64,000 bases of DNA from Linepithema humile (taxonomy: Eukaryota; Arthropoda; Insecta; Hymenoptera; Formicidae): NCBI RefSeq assembly GCF_040581485.1, contig NC_090128.1, forward strand, positions 4,464,001-4,528,000, written 5' to 3'. The notes below the pieces were generated by a model. It was not told the DNA's origin, searched no databases, and saw only the letters and a program-made list of their open reading frames with translations. Position numbers and translations under genes: made by a program. Positions 10,445 to 22,995 of the stretch are shown here, one piece after another (the stretch's first letter is position 1; the number at the start of each line of letters is the position of its first letter).

Positions 10445-13400
10445 AAATACAATTAAACCGCAAAGATTGCAATTAATATTTCCAAAAAGGTTATCCGAAT
10501 GATGAAAATACTTTGCTGATAAACATTACGTGAACTTTCCCTAAAAAATATCGCGGCGAGTTAATTTCCGGCTCGTGAATCGGCTCGGTGGAGATCGATG
10601 CGGCACGAGGAGGGTGGCGGGCGCGATATTACGAAACCGCCTTCAGAAGTTTGATAAGCTTCCACAGAGCTCGACGCTTGATGGAGTGGACTTATACGTC
10701 TTCGGCGTTTTGCACGGAGAAACGATCCGCCAAACGAAACAGCGCGTATGTCTCTATTCGCTTCTCGGGACAGAAGCGGAAGTGAGGATAAGCGGGGGCG
10801 GTGGGTCGGGAGGTGGTGGTTCGTTTATCGTGCGGCCAGAATGGCAATTTATCTTACCGACAAGACGGACCGATGGTACTAGTCCCTTGGATATAAATGA
10901 CACCGCCTCTCGCGAAGATCTTCCACGGAATTCCGCGGCGCGCGACAGAGGGAAAGGAAAATCTACCGTTTCCATGTAAGCAACGTCGCGCTAGAGTACA
11001 TTTTCAATTTCTCGTATATTAAGGGCTTGCGAGCTCTTCTTCGCTTATGATGTTTAAAGTACATTCTCAATTTCTTAAAGCACCTTAAGGTCTCGTATCT
11101 GGGATCCTTGACGTCAGAAGCGAGGAAAATTGCACGCGGTATTCTTACGACTTACGTCCACATCGATAACTTTTACTCAATTTAATTGTAAGCGAAGCTG
11201 AAAGCTAAGTGTATTAATTCACTGTAAAGGTAAATATTTAAAAGGTAAATATTTGAAGCAAATTTTTGCCAAACCTAAATGCACAACGTAAATTAAATTA
11301 AATACATAGAACAATAAATAGAAGAAAGAAACGTTAATATCTTCCACGCTTTAAAAAGAAGGCAATAAAATTTACGTTCGATTGAAAAATTAATTTTGAT
11401 CATTTTCGAAGAACAGTAACGACAAAAAGTATAATTATGATTAAAATTTATTTATACACGTACAAGCAAAGACATTAAGAAGTCGAAAAGACGTCGTCGT
11501 CGATGTCGACGTATTAAAGAGAAAAATAGACGGTAACGCCGGGGAGAAAATCATAGCATCTCTGTATGTTCTAACTGGGTGCTCTCCGCTTTGCGAAACT
11601 TTGAGAATGGCCCGCGTTCGTATCCCACTTCATTCACCCATCCACTCTGCCCGGCTACGATCATCCCGGGGCAATATATCTTGTATACGGATGGCACATT
11701 GCCGCGGCGCTCGCGGAGAGTTCGCGTTTCGGAGTTTCCATCCAGTCCGCGAGAAGAGACGCTTCGTCTTCCTTTGCACCGGCTTGAACTTTATTATTGG
11801 TAAACAAGCTCGTCTCTCTCGTTCTTTTTCATCCATTTCCACCTTCGCCAACATATATATTCTGACGACCATGATGGTCCGCGCTATCGTTTTTTTTTCC
11901 TCCATCGATGGATGTGTTCGGGAACTTCGGGATTAAATCTTAAAACACACTATTCGCACGAGGATTACGATTGATTAGAGTAGATATTGCGAAATTTCAT
12001 TCCAAACAGTCTGCGCAATTAATAAATGCGCTAGATAGTTTATCTTTGCCAATACGAACGACTTAATTAATTATTAATTAATTTCAGAACGGAACTGGCG
12101 ATCAGTCAGCTTGTAAACTACGGATTAATGTAAATTACAAGTATAATCCCAACGCGCGCGCGGTTAAGCGTACACCTGTGCGAATTTAATTAGAATTAAA
12201 TTTGAAATCAGATTTTGCAGAGAGAGTAGAGAGGGATACATGAGAAACTTGTTTATTTGGATAAAAATATTGAGTTTAGACCTCCGAATGTGTGTAAAAT
12301 GTAATAATTTTTGGAATTTCTCGCGTTATTTTATACCTGAGTAAAAGATAAATTTTTATTCAATGTTATCGATTTCATTAACGTTGCTTTAGGTGTGAAA
12401 TAATCTTCGCTCTTCCAGCAGAACACTTGAACGAACGCCAGCGACGAACTTTTTCAATATAACTTTCTTGCTTGCGCTTAGGAGGGACTTTGTCTTTTCG
12501 TAGTTAGTGAAACGGCCGACTCATTGTTTTAAGTTTGTTTTAAGTTTGCGTTTATACCGAAAGTAAAAGCTATCTTATCGCGTAGAAACATTTTATGTAT
12601 ACACAGACAAAATATAAGGCATATGCTCTTTACATTAATATCTTGCATCGAATATTGTCTATATAATATTATTTTTAAGATAATATAATTTTTTTAAGAC
12701 AATATTATTATTTCTTATTTTTTTCTTCAAAATTTGTAATTTTGGAGTTGGTATTCAGTCGAATAAATTCTCTTCGTTGTGAACACGCCGGCAACGTTAT
12801 TTTAGATGTTCACAGGCGCTTAAAAGCACACGCGTCGTCTATCTCGGTCGCGCTATTCCCTCCTCTCGTCTTCATCGTCCACGTAATTGATGAAACCGGA
12901 GTCATCGCGCTGCTGAAGTAGAGAGACGGATTTTCATCCAGCGCCGCGCGAGTTGGAGGAAAGAAAAGCGATATCCTTCCGCGCGCGCGAAAGACGGTGC
13001 GTTCCAACGAGAAAAGTTTCTCTCCAGACGCGCGTTTATTAAAACTATCTTCTCGCCCCCCTCCTTTTCTCTTCCTTACCGCTGTATACACAGCAAGACT
13101 GATACTAATAACATCACGGTCCCGACATGGAGCCAAAGACTCACTTTTTGCAGTACGCAAAGATCTCGTGTGTAATATGCCGGTGCGCGATAGTTAACTT
13201 CTACATTGAAACTTGGTACATTTAGCAAATTGCAACTATATCTTTTAATATCGGGGTGGTTACAAAACACAGATGATTTAAAATCTTAATTAGTAGAATT
13301 ATGAGTGTTGAAAAATTTATATAAAATTATTCTCCCAAATAACGCAATTTATCTCGCGATTATGTTACATTTTAATTAATGATATAATTCGGGAATGTCC

Positions 13401-16400
13401 TTTATCACGCGGTGGACTTTATATTCATGGTATCAGCGTAATTGTGATATAGAAAAGGCAGTTTTCCTTTCAAATGCTACGTTTATGCTGGAAGCACTTT
13501 CACTTCTTTGCGGTCTAACGAGATTCTCAATTATTTCCCGGCATTGTTCTCGCACTAATTACCTAATGTAAAAGCACCGACGTATGAAAAGAGGCGACGA
13601 AAATCGCACGACATAACTGTATGATTTGTGCGAATTTTATTTCTATATTTGTTTGAGCGATTTAATCTTCTCTGGACAAAAATATCAAACAGTAATTCTT
13701 CATGAATAAAACATTATAAACATAGAAATTGAATCATTTAATCGAAACTTAAAATCTTCAATAGATTTTAAGTTTTTCTAAAGATTTATTAACAATCTTG
13801 TTTTCCACATAGTTAATATTTTAGAAATAAACTACCGGCTGACGATAAGAAAAATTATTCGATAACAATCAATCGAAGAGGAATTGTAATGGTACGATTA
13901 TTCATACGAGAAATCAAATCTTCGTATTTCTTTGAAAACAATCTTCTGAAAAAAGTTTCGATCAACTCGCTTGACTTGTAACGGCGGGTTAAGATTTATA
14001 AATATTCATAACCAACAGCTAAGCGGCGCTCGTTTTCTCGAGCTTTCCTTGCCACAGTCAATCTCGGCAAGGAAAGTCACCGTTTTCTTTTGAATATCTT
14101 TGAATAAATTCCGTGATCTTTCCCAATTCGCGCGAATTCAGCTACAGTACGCGTATTTTTTTTTCAGCAAGAAAATGGAAAAATTATTCATTAACTTTCA
14201 GATAGTCGTAGATATTTTTCGGAATACTGGAAATTTTATTTGAAGGAAAAGCTCTTAGTACGTTTTAGTAAAAAGTTCATTTTTGTACTCAAATTTATAA
14301 TTATAATTTTTTCAATATAAATTTTCTATAAAAAGTAAAAGATATCAGATATTAAAATATGTTTTATCTTTTATATTTTAATAAGTATTTTGTAAATAAG
14401 AATCTCGTCGAAATTGAAATGGAATTGGAATTTAATTTTAGTAAATAAACATACAAGAAGTATATATGTATATAACTACAATAAAAATGTTAGAAATATT
14501 TAATATTAGATATAACAATTAATTAAAATTTAAGTTTTAATATAAAATTCTTTTTAAGTAATTTTTCAAATTTAAATGAATTTGAAGTTTCTGCTCGAGC
14601 GTGAATGTCAATATTCATTTTGATTAGAATCGATTTTCTACTTATTCACGAGGTGTCGGAATCATTCCGATTGTTTCGGAATTCGAATGTCTATAACGGG
14701 ATAAATGACAAAAATGGAATTATTCCAATCGAAAACGCTTTCGAATAGATACGTAATAGCTGTTCAGGTTTTTTTTTTAATCGCGCTTCTAACATTAGTA
14801 AGAGGAATCGTCGGGACTACGAAAAGGCCGTGCTCCAAGGCGGTAAACGGAGTACCATTACGAGTGTCAGGTTCACGAATGAGCTGACGAAGTATCTCGA
14901 CGGGTGGGCGAATGGAAACTCCGTCCTCAGTGAAAAAGGAAATTGAATCGATTGTAATTAAAACTTGTATAACGAAGGCACAGAGTTCATTTCAGTTGTC
15001 GCGACGAGACAGCGGAAATCCCATTTTTCCGCCTACATCAAGCTGAATTGTCGTGCGAAAGATAAACGTGTGTTTTATAAATTAGTATAATTATAATTTT
15101 TCATCTTACCGAAAGCACAAAATACAGGAATGTATTTATATTTCAACAAGTGTTTTTCTTCCAATAAACAACTTGTTTGTATTTTTATTTTTTTAAATGT
15201 AATCCAAGTTGAATGCAGGCTGAGTGCAAAGTGAATTTTTTACAATTATTGATCTGTATAAAATAGACGGATGAGTATAAATCGCAAAACAATTCGTTAA
15301 AATTAATATGAAATAATTACTTCAAGAAATTAAATTAAATTAACGATATTGAAATGGAGCAAAATATTATCAGATAGACAAATTAGCGACATGCGTTTCT
15401 ATAAACGTCTTCTTCACAATTTCACGTAATGTAATCGTGATAAGTACTTCTGTGCGGTTTTATCTGAATCGGCGATATATAAAAGACTCGAGAGGGGACT
15501 TAAGCATCGTTGAGGGTGGAATATGTAAATTAAGCTGCTTCGCGCAACGAGGGTCTCCTCGCAATTTTCTTGATTCTGCGTTTGCAGTCCTCATCTTATT
15601 ACGGATTCAATTATACGGTCAGCAGGCGGTATCGGCACGAGCGGGCACTTATCGTCGCGAGGAATATTGCATACTCGTCATTAATGAGAGTTACGCGCGA
15701 TAGACAAGGAACGGTATTGATTAACGTTTAGCTGAAATATTCCTGCCGCTTTTACGATATTATGCTCGTTTATTAATATTTCCTGAAAAAAATTTCTACT
15801 AACTTTCCTCCTAATTCGCGTCGATATACGAGCATCGGATCAGTATTGATCGATGTAACATTTTTATAAAAACTCCTCTCTTATTCGCCTTTTTATTTAT
15901 CTCTCGTAATAATATTGCAGCGAAATACTGACCTAGTATATTAATTATTACACAGTACGCTAGTTACTTATTAATTTATATATTACACATGCAGTTTGAG
16001 GGAAAACACAATGTTAAATACGGATTATTATCCCACGCGCAATGACAAATTTGATCGGTGTGCTACATACTGTATGATAGTGTCGCGTAATTATGACAAT
16101 TTATAAGGAAATTGCGTATAATTATTCATGCGTTATTAACTTTGGGAAGATGCATGCAACAGAGAATTACACAAAATTTCATTCAGCCAAATTTTGCAAA
16201 TGATTCTTGACAATATTTTACTTTATTAATTTGATTGTGAAATTTCCGGAACTCCTTAATCATATAATTGAATTATTTGTTTACCTTTCGAAGCCTGCAA
16301 AATAGAAATCGTTGATAATTAATGATTCCAAATTTTATAATTTATCCAATTTGCATATTATTGTTAATACAATTTAAAAATTATATTATTTTTTATAATT

Positions 16401-16935
16401 AATTAATATAATTTATACTTACTTTTTATATTTATTGACATGTGTTAAACAAATGTAGAGATATCAAATCATTAAGTCACCTCTTTTGAGACACCATTGC
16501 TATTTCCATACAGGAGGATAAAAAAAAAATTAAATGGATGAATGGAAAAAAAGCAACAAAATACGGAATTATTTAAAGTGAATCATTCCAACTAAATTTT
16601 ATAAATACAACATTACATTCAAGAGAAAAATAAAAGTCCATGAAAAATAGATTTTATCAAATATTTCGGCAGCTTCGTTAATTATTTTCGTCCATTTTCG
16701 TTCAAAGAGATATATTTTCCACATATTTTGGCATAAAGAACAGCGCGGTTGATCAAAATACGTCAGTTACTAGTTTTATTTAATAAATATAATATTACAT
16801 CGTAACATAAGGAATATCGTATCGTAATCATCGACATACGCGCAAGCTGCGCTCGCGCGATCCCAAATAAATTCTTTGCGAATCGTCCGAATGACGACGA
16901 ACATGTAATATAACTTTATTTCTTTTGATATAGAA

Positions 16936-16942
<7 letters not shown>

Positions 16943-16999
<57 letters not shown>
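16943..16999. repeat. (TC)n microsatellite
   Basis: About 24 uninterrupted TC units, then a TATCTCTC interruption. This is among the longest dinucleotide arrays in the window. Confidence 0.95.
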
Positions 17000-17000
<1 letters not shown>

Positions 17001-19306
17001 ACGACAGCACAAAACATATAATATGTTACAATATCATTACAGGGACAGTCATTGTGACTTCGAGCGGTCTCGTCGCTCGACAATTTCGGGCATTTTATCG
17101 ACGTTCGCAAAAATCTTGACATTAAAATCTCGGTTGATCCGGCAATGCTTGAATGGAGTATAATCTCGCGATGTGGAAAACGCTCGAATGACGTCGACAC
17201 ACTTAAAATCGTGCAAGCAAGTTTCGCTGCTTGTCGAGAGATTCACTTTTGATTCATTATGATTTAAGCTTAAAACGAAGCGGACGACTGGATATGTATC
17301 GAGGGCAGTGTTGTGTTGTTAGTGTGTGTTATGCAGTAAGATAATAATATCAAAACAAGATAAGATAAGCGTTATTTATTAGGTTGCCTAATTAAATGGA
17401 GACTCGAATGTTCCGAAATGGCGGAATTCATAAGAAGTAATTTAGATTTTTAATTTGGTTACGTAATAAAAATAGTTATATCATCGTCGAGCTAAAAGTC
17501 AAATGCGATAATGTGCAGCAGCGATAATGAAAAATGACAAGAGCGCATTCTCACGAAAGAGACAACTTATTACACTTTACCCGCGCACTTTATCCGCTCG
17601 TCCTTTATTTTCCATTATTCTTTACGATCTATCGATTTAACGATTTCATCGACGATCCTCTGTTTACACGATATCGTTAAACCCGTATAAATGCTTGTTC
17701 GCGCCGCGGACCATGAAATTTATCGGAGCCATAAGTCTATCGAAAAAAATTTTAATAACCGATAAACTTACGAAGCGCAATTGCTTGGCCGCGTCAATTC
17801 GTATCGCGAAAGATCGGCTGCTGTAACTTTTGTAACTTTGTAATTTGCAGTTGTATTTGTAAGTGATATTAATTTTTCACTAACTTGATACAACGTATCG
17901 GAAAATAGAGGATTCGCCATTGAAATCTTGCAGCAACAACAATTTGACACTGACAATGATAATCAAAAATAAATTTATTTTAATGACAATATAATATTTA
18001 GCGCGATAAATATAATCGTGTAACGCTAACAAAAGCAACGGATCACAACTTGTCGCTCTCTCAACAATAACAGAATTGCAAAACATGTTGATTTTAATAT
18101 TATTTAAATGTAAAATAATTGAATCAACTTACCGTAAAAATAAATAAATTGAAAATTTTAGAGAACTTGATGGTTCAAACAGTAAACATAGAAATTTACA
18201 TATATATTAATTTTTACAAAATATGTACAAAACACAAATTATAAAAACAATTATCAAGAAATTACGAAGCCTTGCATCGTGTTATTCGCGAACACGATCC
18301 ATCTTAAAGAAGAAAATTTATTTTTTATGCAAATTAGAAAACGCTACTTCTTGATTGTAACAATTATACTCGCATACGGGGAGCCGGAAGAATTTGTTTC
18401 CCATTTTTACACAAAAGTTGCAGTCGATTTTTTTTTCAAAGAAATATTTTTTTTTCAAAGAAATTAATGACCGTCACGTTCCCCTCTTGTTTTGCACGCC
18501 AGAGGATGACAATCCATTCGCACGGAAACTGCACGACTTTCCATTAATTAATCTATTATGTACAATAGGACCGAGAGAGACGTACAGCCGCAGAAAGGGA
18601 CACTTCGAAATTCGCAATGGAAGTGGAAGATCACTGAAATCATCGCGCACTACAGTAAGTACACCACAGAGATGTGTCTCCGCGATGTTTATCGTTCGCG
18701 AGTCTCAACATTTATCGTTCGCCATTGACTCTCATAATCGTAAAAACGTACAGGACACTTCCGAAGCATGACTCCGTTGTCGATCAAATGGCTTTTTAGC
18801 GTAATGCACAATTATTTTGGAAGATGAAAAGAAGAGGAATAGATTTCGCGGCGATGATCAATATTTCGATAATTAATATCCGCGTTAATTATGAGAGTTC
18901 GTCAAAAATTATCTTACTATTTACAATTTAGTTTTAGTACAAATTACCTTCACACGTTTGCCCAGTCAAGACTCGTCGCTCTCGCCTTATCTTCGGAGAG
19001 CTAGCGCTTTGTCGTCCGGCACACGCACGTTCATTACACACACGTCGTCTATTATATTTTCGGATTACACACACGTTACGCGGAGAAAATCTCCGATTCG
19101 TATCCCGCCTCGTCTATAAGAAGCCACTTACTCTGTCTACATTCGCGGAGAGGGAGAGAGGGAGGGTCGATAGCAAAATATCTGACATACGAAAATAGAT
19201 GTATAAGATTTTCTTTACATCGTTTCGCTATCACAAAGGTTATCTACGGTACTGGTAATTATCTAGAGCAAGTTACGATTTGATATGTACAATACAATAT
19301 ATACAT

Positions 19307-19337
19307 ATATATCTATATATCTATATATCTATATATC
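19307..19337. repeat. (ATATCT)n microsatellite
   Basis: A hexanucleotide-like ATATCT repeat with about four units, flanked by alternating AT. Confidence 0.9.
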
Positions 19338-19798
19338 ATGAACAAAACCATCAGTCTGTCTGTCTATGATTTGAAGTTTTAATTTTTTTCTAGATAGGCC
19401 TAATTTTCTGGCCCCTTTCACACCTCGCCGTGCAATTTTCTTTCTTTAAAACAAAAACAAATTACATTTTTCAAGACGAACATTAATGAAGAAAGACGGC
19501 GTGATTAATGCCATACACATTCGGTTTAGGCATTTTGAGATCAAACGCGCGAGATATTCGCACATGACTGTTGGTTAAAAAGTACGAATAATTAAAAATC
19601 TAGAAATTTAACTTTTTTAATTATGATAAAATTAATAATAATAATAACAAACAATAAAATTTTAATAATAAAAGATTAAAATGCTGTGATAAATATAATC
19701 AAAGTTATTCCAATGGAAAATACTAGATACAGAACTGATTAAAATTGAAATAAATAGAATAGATCGAGATAAAGCTTGTTCGAAAGATCTCGTTTCAG

Positions 19799-19950
19799 CG
19801 AATATACATATATTAATATATTAATTAAACATAATATATTAATTAATATATGTATAAATATATATCTATTTATTAATATATGTATACATTAATTGGATCT
19901 AATACGTACATTAATTAGATCTAATATATACGCATATATTAATTAGATCT
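19799..19950. repeat. AT-rich palindromic region with short tandem units
   Basis: Units of the form ACATTAATTRGATCTAAT recur at 19886, 19908 and, truncated, at 19936. They follow several overlapping ATTAATATATTAAT palindromes. No coding potential. Confidence 0.7.
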
Positions 19951-20440
19951 TTCAGACTTCGAATAGAGTAAATCACTAATATATTTATATATTTACGTGT
20001 ACATATCTTTTCCTCTCGCCTCTCCCCTTCTCTCTTCCTCACGATACCTCCCATATTCCTGCCGTTCGATAATAAAACGTAAGGATACAACGTACAGGAG
20101 TAATATATACAATAGTGCACGCACGCGTTGCACGTTTGTCACAATTGTCGTATAATTAATCGTTTTGCATTCGAAATATTTACATGCACACTTTCTCACC
20201 GTTTTTTCAAGTTTTCTTGCAAAACGCAATGCAACTGAAATCGCGTCAAAACTTCGCTAAACTCACTCTCGACATAGAATAGCGTGGAAAATTTCTAAGT
20301 TAATGCTTATTTCAATAACTCGCGAGATTTATCGTACACGAATTTATAAATCTTCGACATGTTATAAAACTTTCGTTTCCTTTTTTACAAGAGTAGCGAT
20401 TAAGAAAAGAAATTGGATATAAAGAAAATAGTATAAAGAA

Positions 20441-20446
20441 TTTATT
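20441..20446 (-). terminator. Candidate polyadenylation signal of the mannosidase gene
   Basis: AATAAA on the minus strand, about 400 nt downstream of the stop codon at 20850. A weaker ATTAAA lies at 20533-20538. Either could end the transcript; position is the only evidence. Confidence 0.35.
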
Positions 20447-20849
20447 TCTAAGCCAAAAAAGAAATTGATAAGGACTATAAAGCGTTAAAAATTGATGAAA
20501 AATCTTCAAGATTTCTTGTATTAAACAAATCTTTAATCAATTAATGAATCAATTATGTTCTAATCGTCGTATGTTATTCGTAGTTGAATACTATTTGTCC
20601 TTCGTTCTTATCCCATACTATTCCGCGAGAAATTTAGGTAAATAATTACCTGCGCACTTTTCTATCGCTTCCGGAAGCATTTTTGTGTCCTCCACCGCCA
20701 ACAGTGTCGCGCGTAAAAGTCAAAGAGGTAGCATTTAGTACGATTATATCGGCAGTGTCGTTTGGAAGCGGGCAGACGCGCACTGTCGGAATTTCAGCCG
20801 ATTAACACGGACGCGACGAGCGATCATCGGCCGATCGACAGGCTTAGGA

Positions 20850-22995
20850 TCATTGCACGAAGTTCACGTTGTACGTTTCGAGTTGCATCGGCTGCAGTCC
20901 GATCTCCTGGAATCCCTCCTTGAGGCGGGTCCCCGGCCTCGTGCCGGTCAACGAGGTCTTCGTAATGTTGACCTTGTCGAGCTTGTAGAACGCGGTTCCC
21001 TGCGCGAGTCTCTCCGTAAGAGGACAGTGCTTCAGCACCACGTCGACGCCGACGGAACAGCTGTAGCCCTGCCGGTGTAGCACCATGAGAGCACTGTTCA
21101 CCGGGAAATGCGGTAGTTTCTGATCGTGATTGGTGCGCAAGTTCAACAAGTGAAGGTCGCACGGAAAACTCTGACTCAGCAGTCGAACTTCCGGTGCCAT
21201 CGTGACCTCTTGCTCGCTGCCGTCCACCACGAAGATGTTCACCGGGTAGTTTAGAGCGTTGCTCAGGTGGTTAGCGAACAGCGACGGCCTCGAGTACGTG
21301 CCCTTCTCGCCGCTGATGTCCTCCAGCAGTAGCCAGTGCTTGATGACGGTCCGCCGATTGTCCAGCAGACCCTCGCCCATACCTCGCGAATCATCGTACA
21401 GAGTTCTGCGATCCAGCATCACTTCCAGCCAGCCGGGTTGATAGCTCGCTGCGCCTTGGCAGTGGTTCACCAGCAGTGTCAGCCGGTGATTCGCGTCCTC
21501 GATGTAGGCCATAGTCGTGATAGGGAAGTAGTTACCTTCGATGCCGATGCGCTCGATCTTGGTGCGCTTGATCATCTGATGGCCGTTCAGGTCGGTGTAG
21601 AATTCGGGCGGATCGCCGTTCGAAATGTCGGTTTGCAGGCGCATAAACATCTCGGTCTCGCGGTTCTTCGGCGGCGTCTCGAAGTCGATGATGTTGCGCA
21701 GGTAGATAGCCTCGCCGAGGCCACCGTCGCGGTGGTAAATGGCCACGTGGTGCGTCAGCAGTCTGCCGTATTCGACGGTGAGTCGGGAGCTCAGGGCGCC
21801 GCTGACGATGTAGATCTTCTGGTGCGGCGTGTACGCCTCGAGCACGTCCTTGTCGGTGTCGCGGAGGTTCGGGTCCGGCATGAAGAGATAAGCGCCGCTG
21901 TGGAACTGCGCCGACGGGTACGCTGCGAACTGCACCGCGCACTGCATAATCTTGCCGGTGGACTTCTTCGTTACGCGCTTCAGGAAGCCGGTCTGCCCGT
22001 CGAACAGCAACTTCATTCGTTGATTCTCCAGCTGCACGTCGCCCACCTGCATCGGCTTGATGGGGAAGACGTTGTCCTTGCCGCAGCGGCTGCAGTACAC
22101 CGTTGAAATCGCCTCCACCGGTACCTTGTCGACCTGCTGCAAATGATACGTGGCGATTGACAGAGGCTTCAGTTCGGCCACGAAGAGCAGCACGTACACG
22201 TCGTGCGTGATGCTCGTGGCGTTCATCACGGGCGCGATCTGATAGGGGATGGGATTCTTCTGAGGATCCAGGACCTTGATTTTGTACGAAGTGATCTTGA
22301 GACTAATCACCTCCTGCCTGGGTTGCGCGAGCGGATTGAAAAGAACGATCTTTCTGGTCTCGTGACCGTTCACGCCAATCGGAATCTTCTTCGGTAGTTT
22401 CTCGTAGCTGTCTCTATCAGACTCGGCTAGCACGTAAACAGAGTTCGACTTGCCGTTTGTGACGGCCGCCAGCGATTGAATGGCGAAACTTTGCAAGCTC
22501 GTGGTATCGGAGATCGATTCGAACAGCTTCAGCGCATAATCTTTCATGACGAAGGACTTGGAGGTGCCGGTAATCGCGTCGTGATGCTGGAACAGACCTA
22601 GATTCCGCCGCGCCTTCACCAGCTTTTCAAAGTATGTCTCGTAAAGTTTGATATCCTTGTTTGACTGCTTGGCCAGATTCAGCGCGATTGTATACAGAAT
22701 CTCGGCAGATCTGAGGTTCGCCTCAAGCTCGCGGTCTAAAATCTTCATATACGGTCTAGTGGTGAAGTAGCCGCTCCAATAGGCCGGTCTGCCCTCGCTA
22801 AAGATGTCTGAGTACACGAAAAAGTCGCCCGTCAGCGATGGAAACTTGCTCACGCGTTTTTGTATCTCGCGGAAATAGTCTTTCGGTGTACCAAATATCA
22901 CTTCTGCGTTGTACTCGTCTTTGCGGCTGTTTATATAGTCCATCAGGATTTTGTAATTAGTGTACTGTTGATCCCACTCGACTGCGTGGTCGTAC
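20850..22995 (-). CDS. Mannosidase 3'-terminal coding exon
   Basis: Starts after ATTTCAG with YDHAVEWDQQYTNYKIL and ends LQPMQLETYNVNFVQ and a TGA stop (20850-20852). It contains the end of the catalytic barrel (WSGYFTTRPY; RRNLGLFQHHDAITGT), the linking helices and the beta-sandwich domains with SGAYLFMP, FYTDLNGHQ, MAYIEDANHRLTLL and LDRRTLYDD. The C-terminus is complete relative to vertebrate homologues. The exon is GC-rich compared with its introns and has no internal stop over 2.1 kb. Confidence 0.97.

Larger units (their letters stand above)
6101..20440. other. Gene-poor region between SCAP and the mannosidase gene
   Basis: I find no confident protein-coding gene here. The region alternates AT-rich DNA (6300-9000, 13200-16900, 17900-18400, 19600-20000) with short GC-rich patches (9050-9300, 10560-10980, 11520-11940, 12780-13200, 18960-19160). 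Supportable items are microsatellites, a long inverted-repeat element (7361-8735), a small membrane-protein-like reading frame (8802-9053) and AT-rich short repeats near 19800-19950. They are listed separately. Confidence 0.6.

Noticed and set aside
10575..10979. 134-codon plus-strand frame containing the Gly/Ser run
   Set aside because: Starts only at GTG, lies in a GC-rich patch that is open on both strands, and has no splice context or domain.
21336..22106. 256-codon plus-strand frame
   Set aside because: Antisense shadow of the GC-rich terminal mannosidase exon; the minus strand is clearly the coding one.
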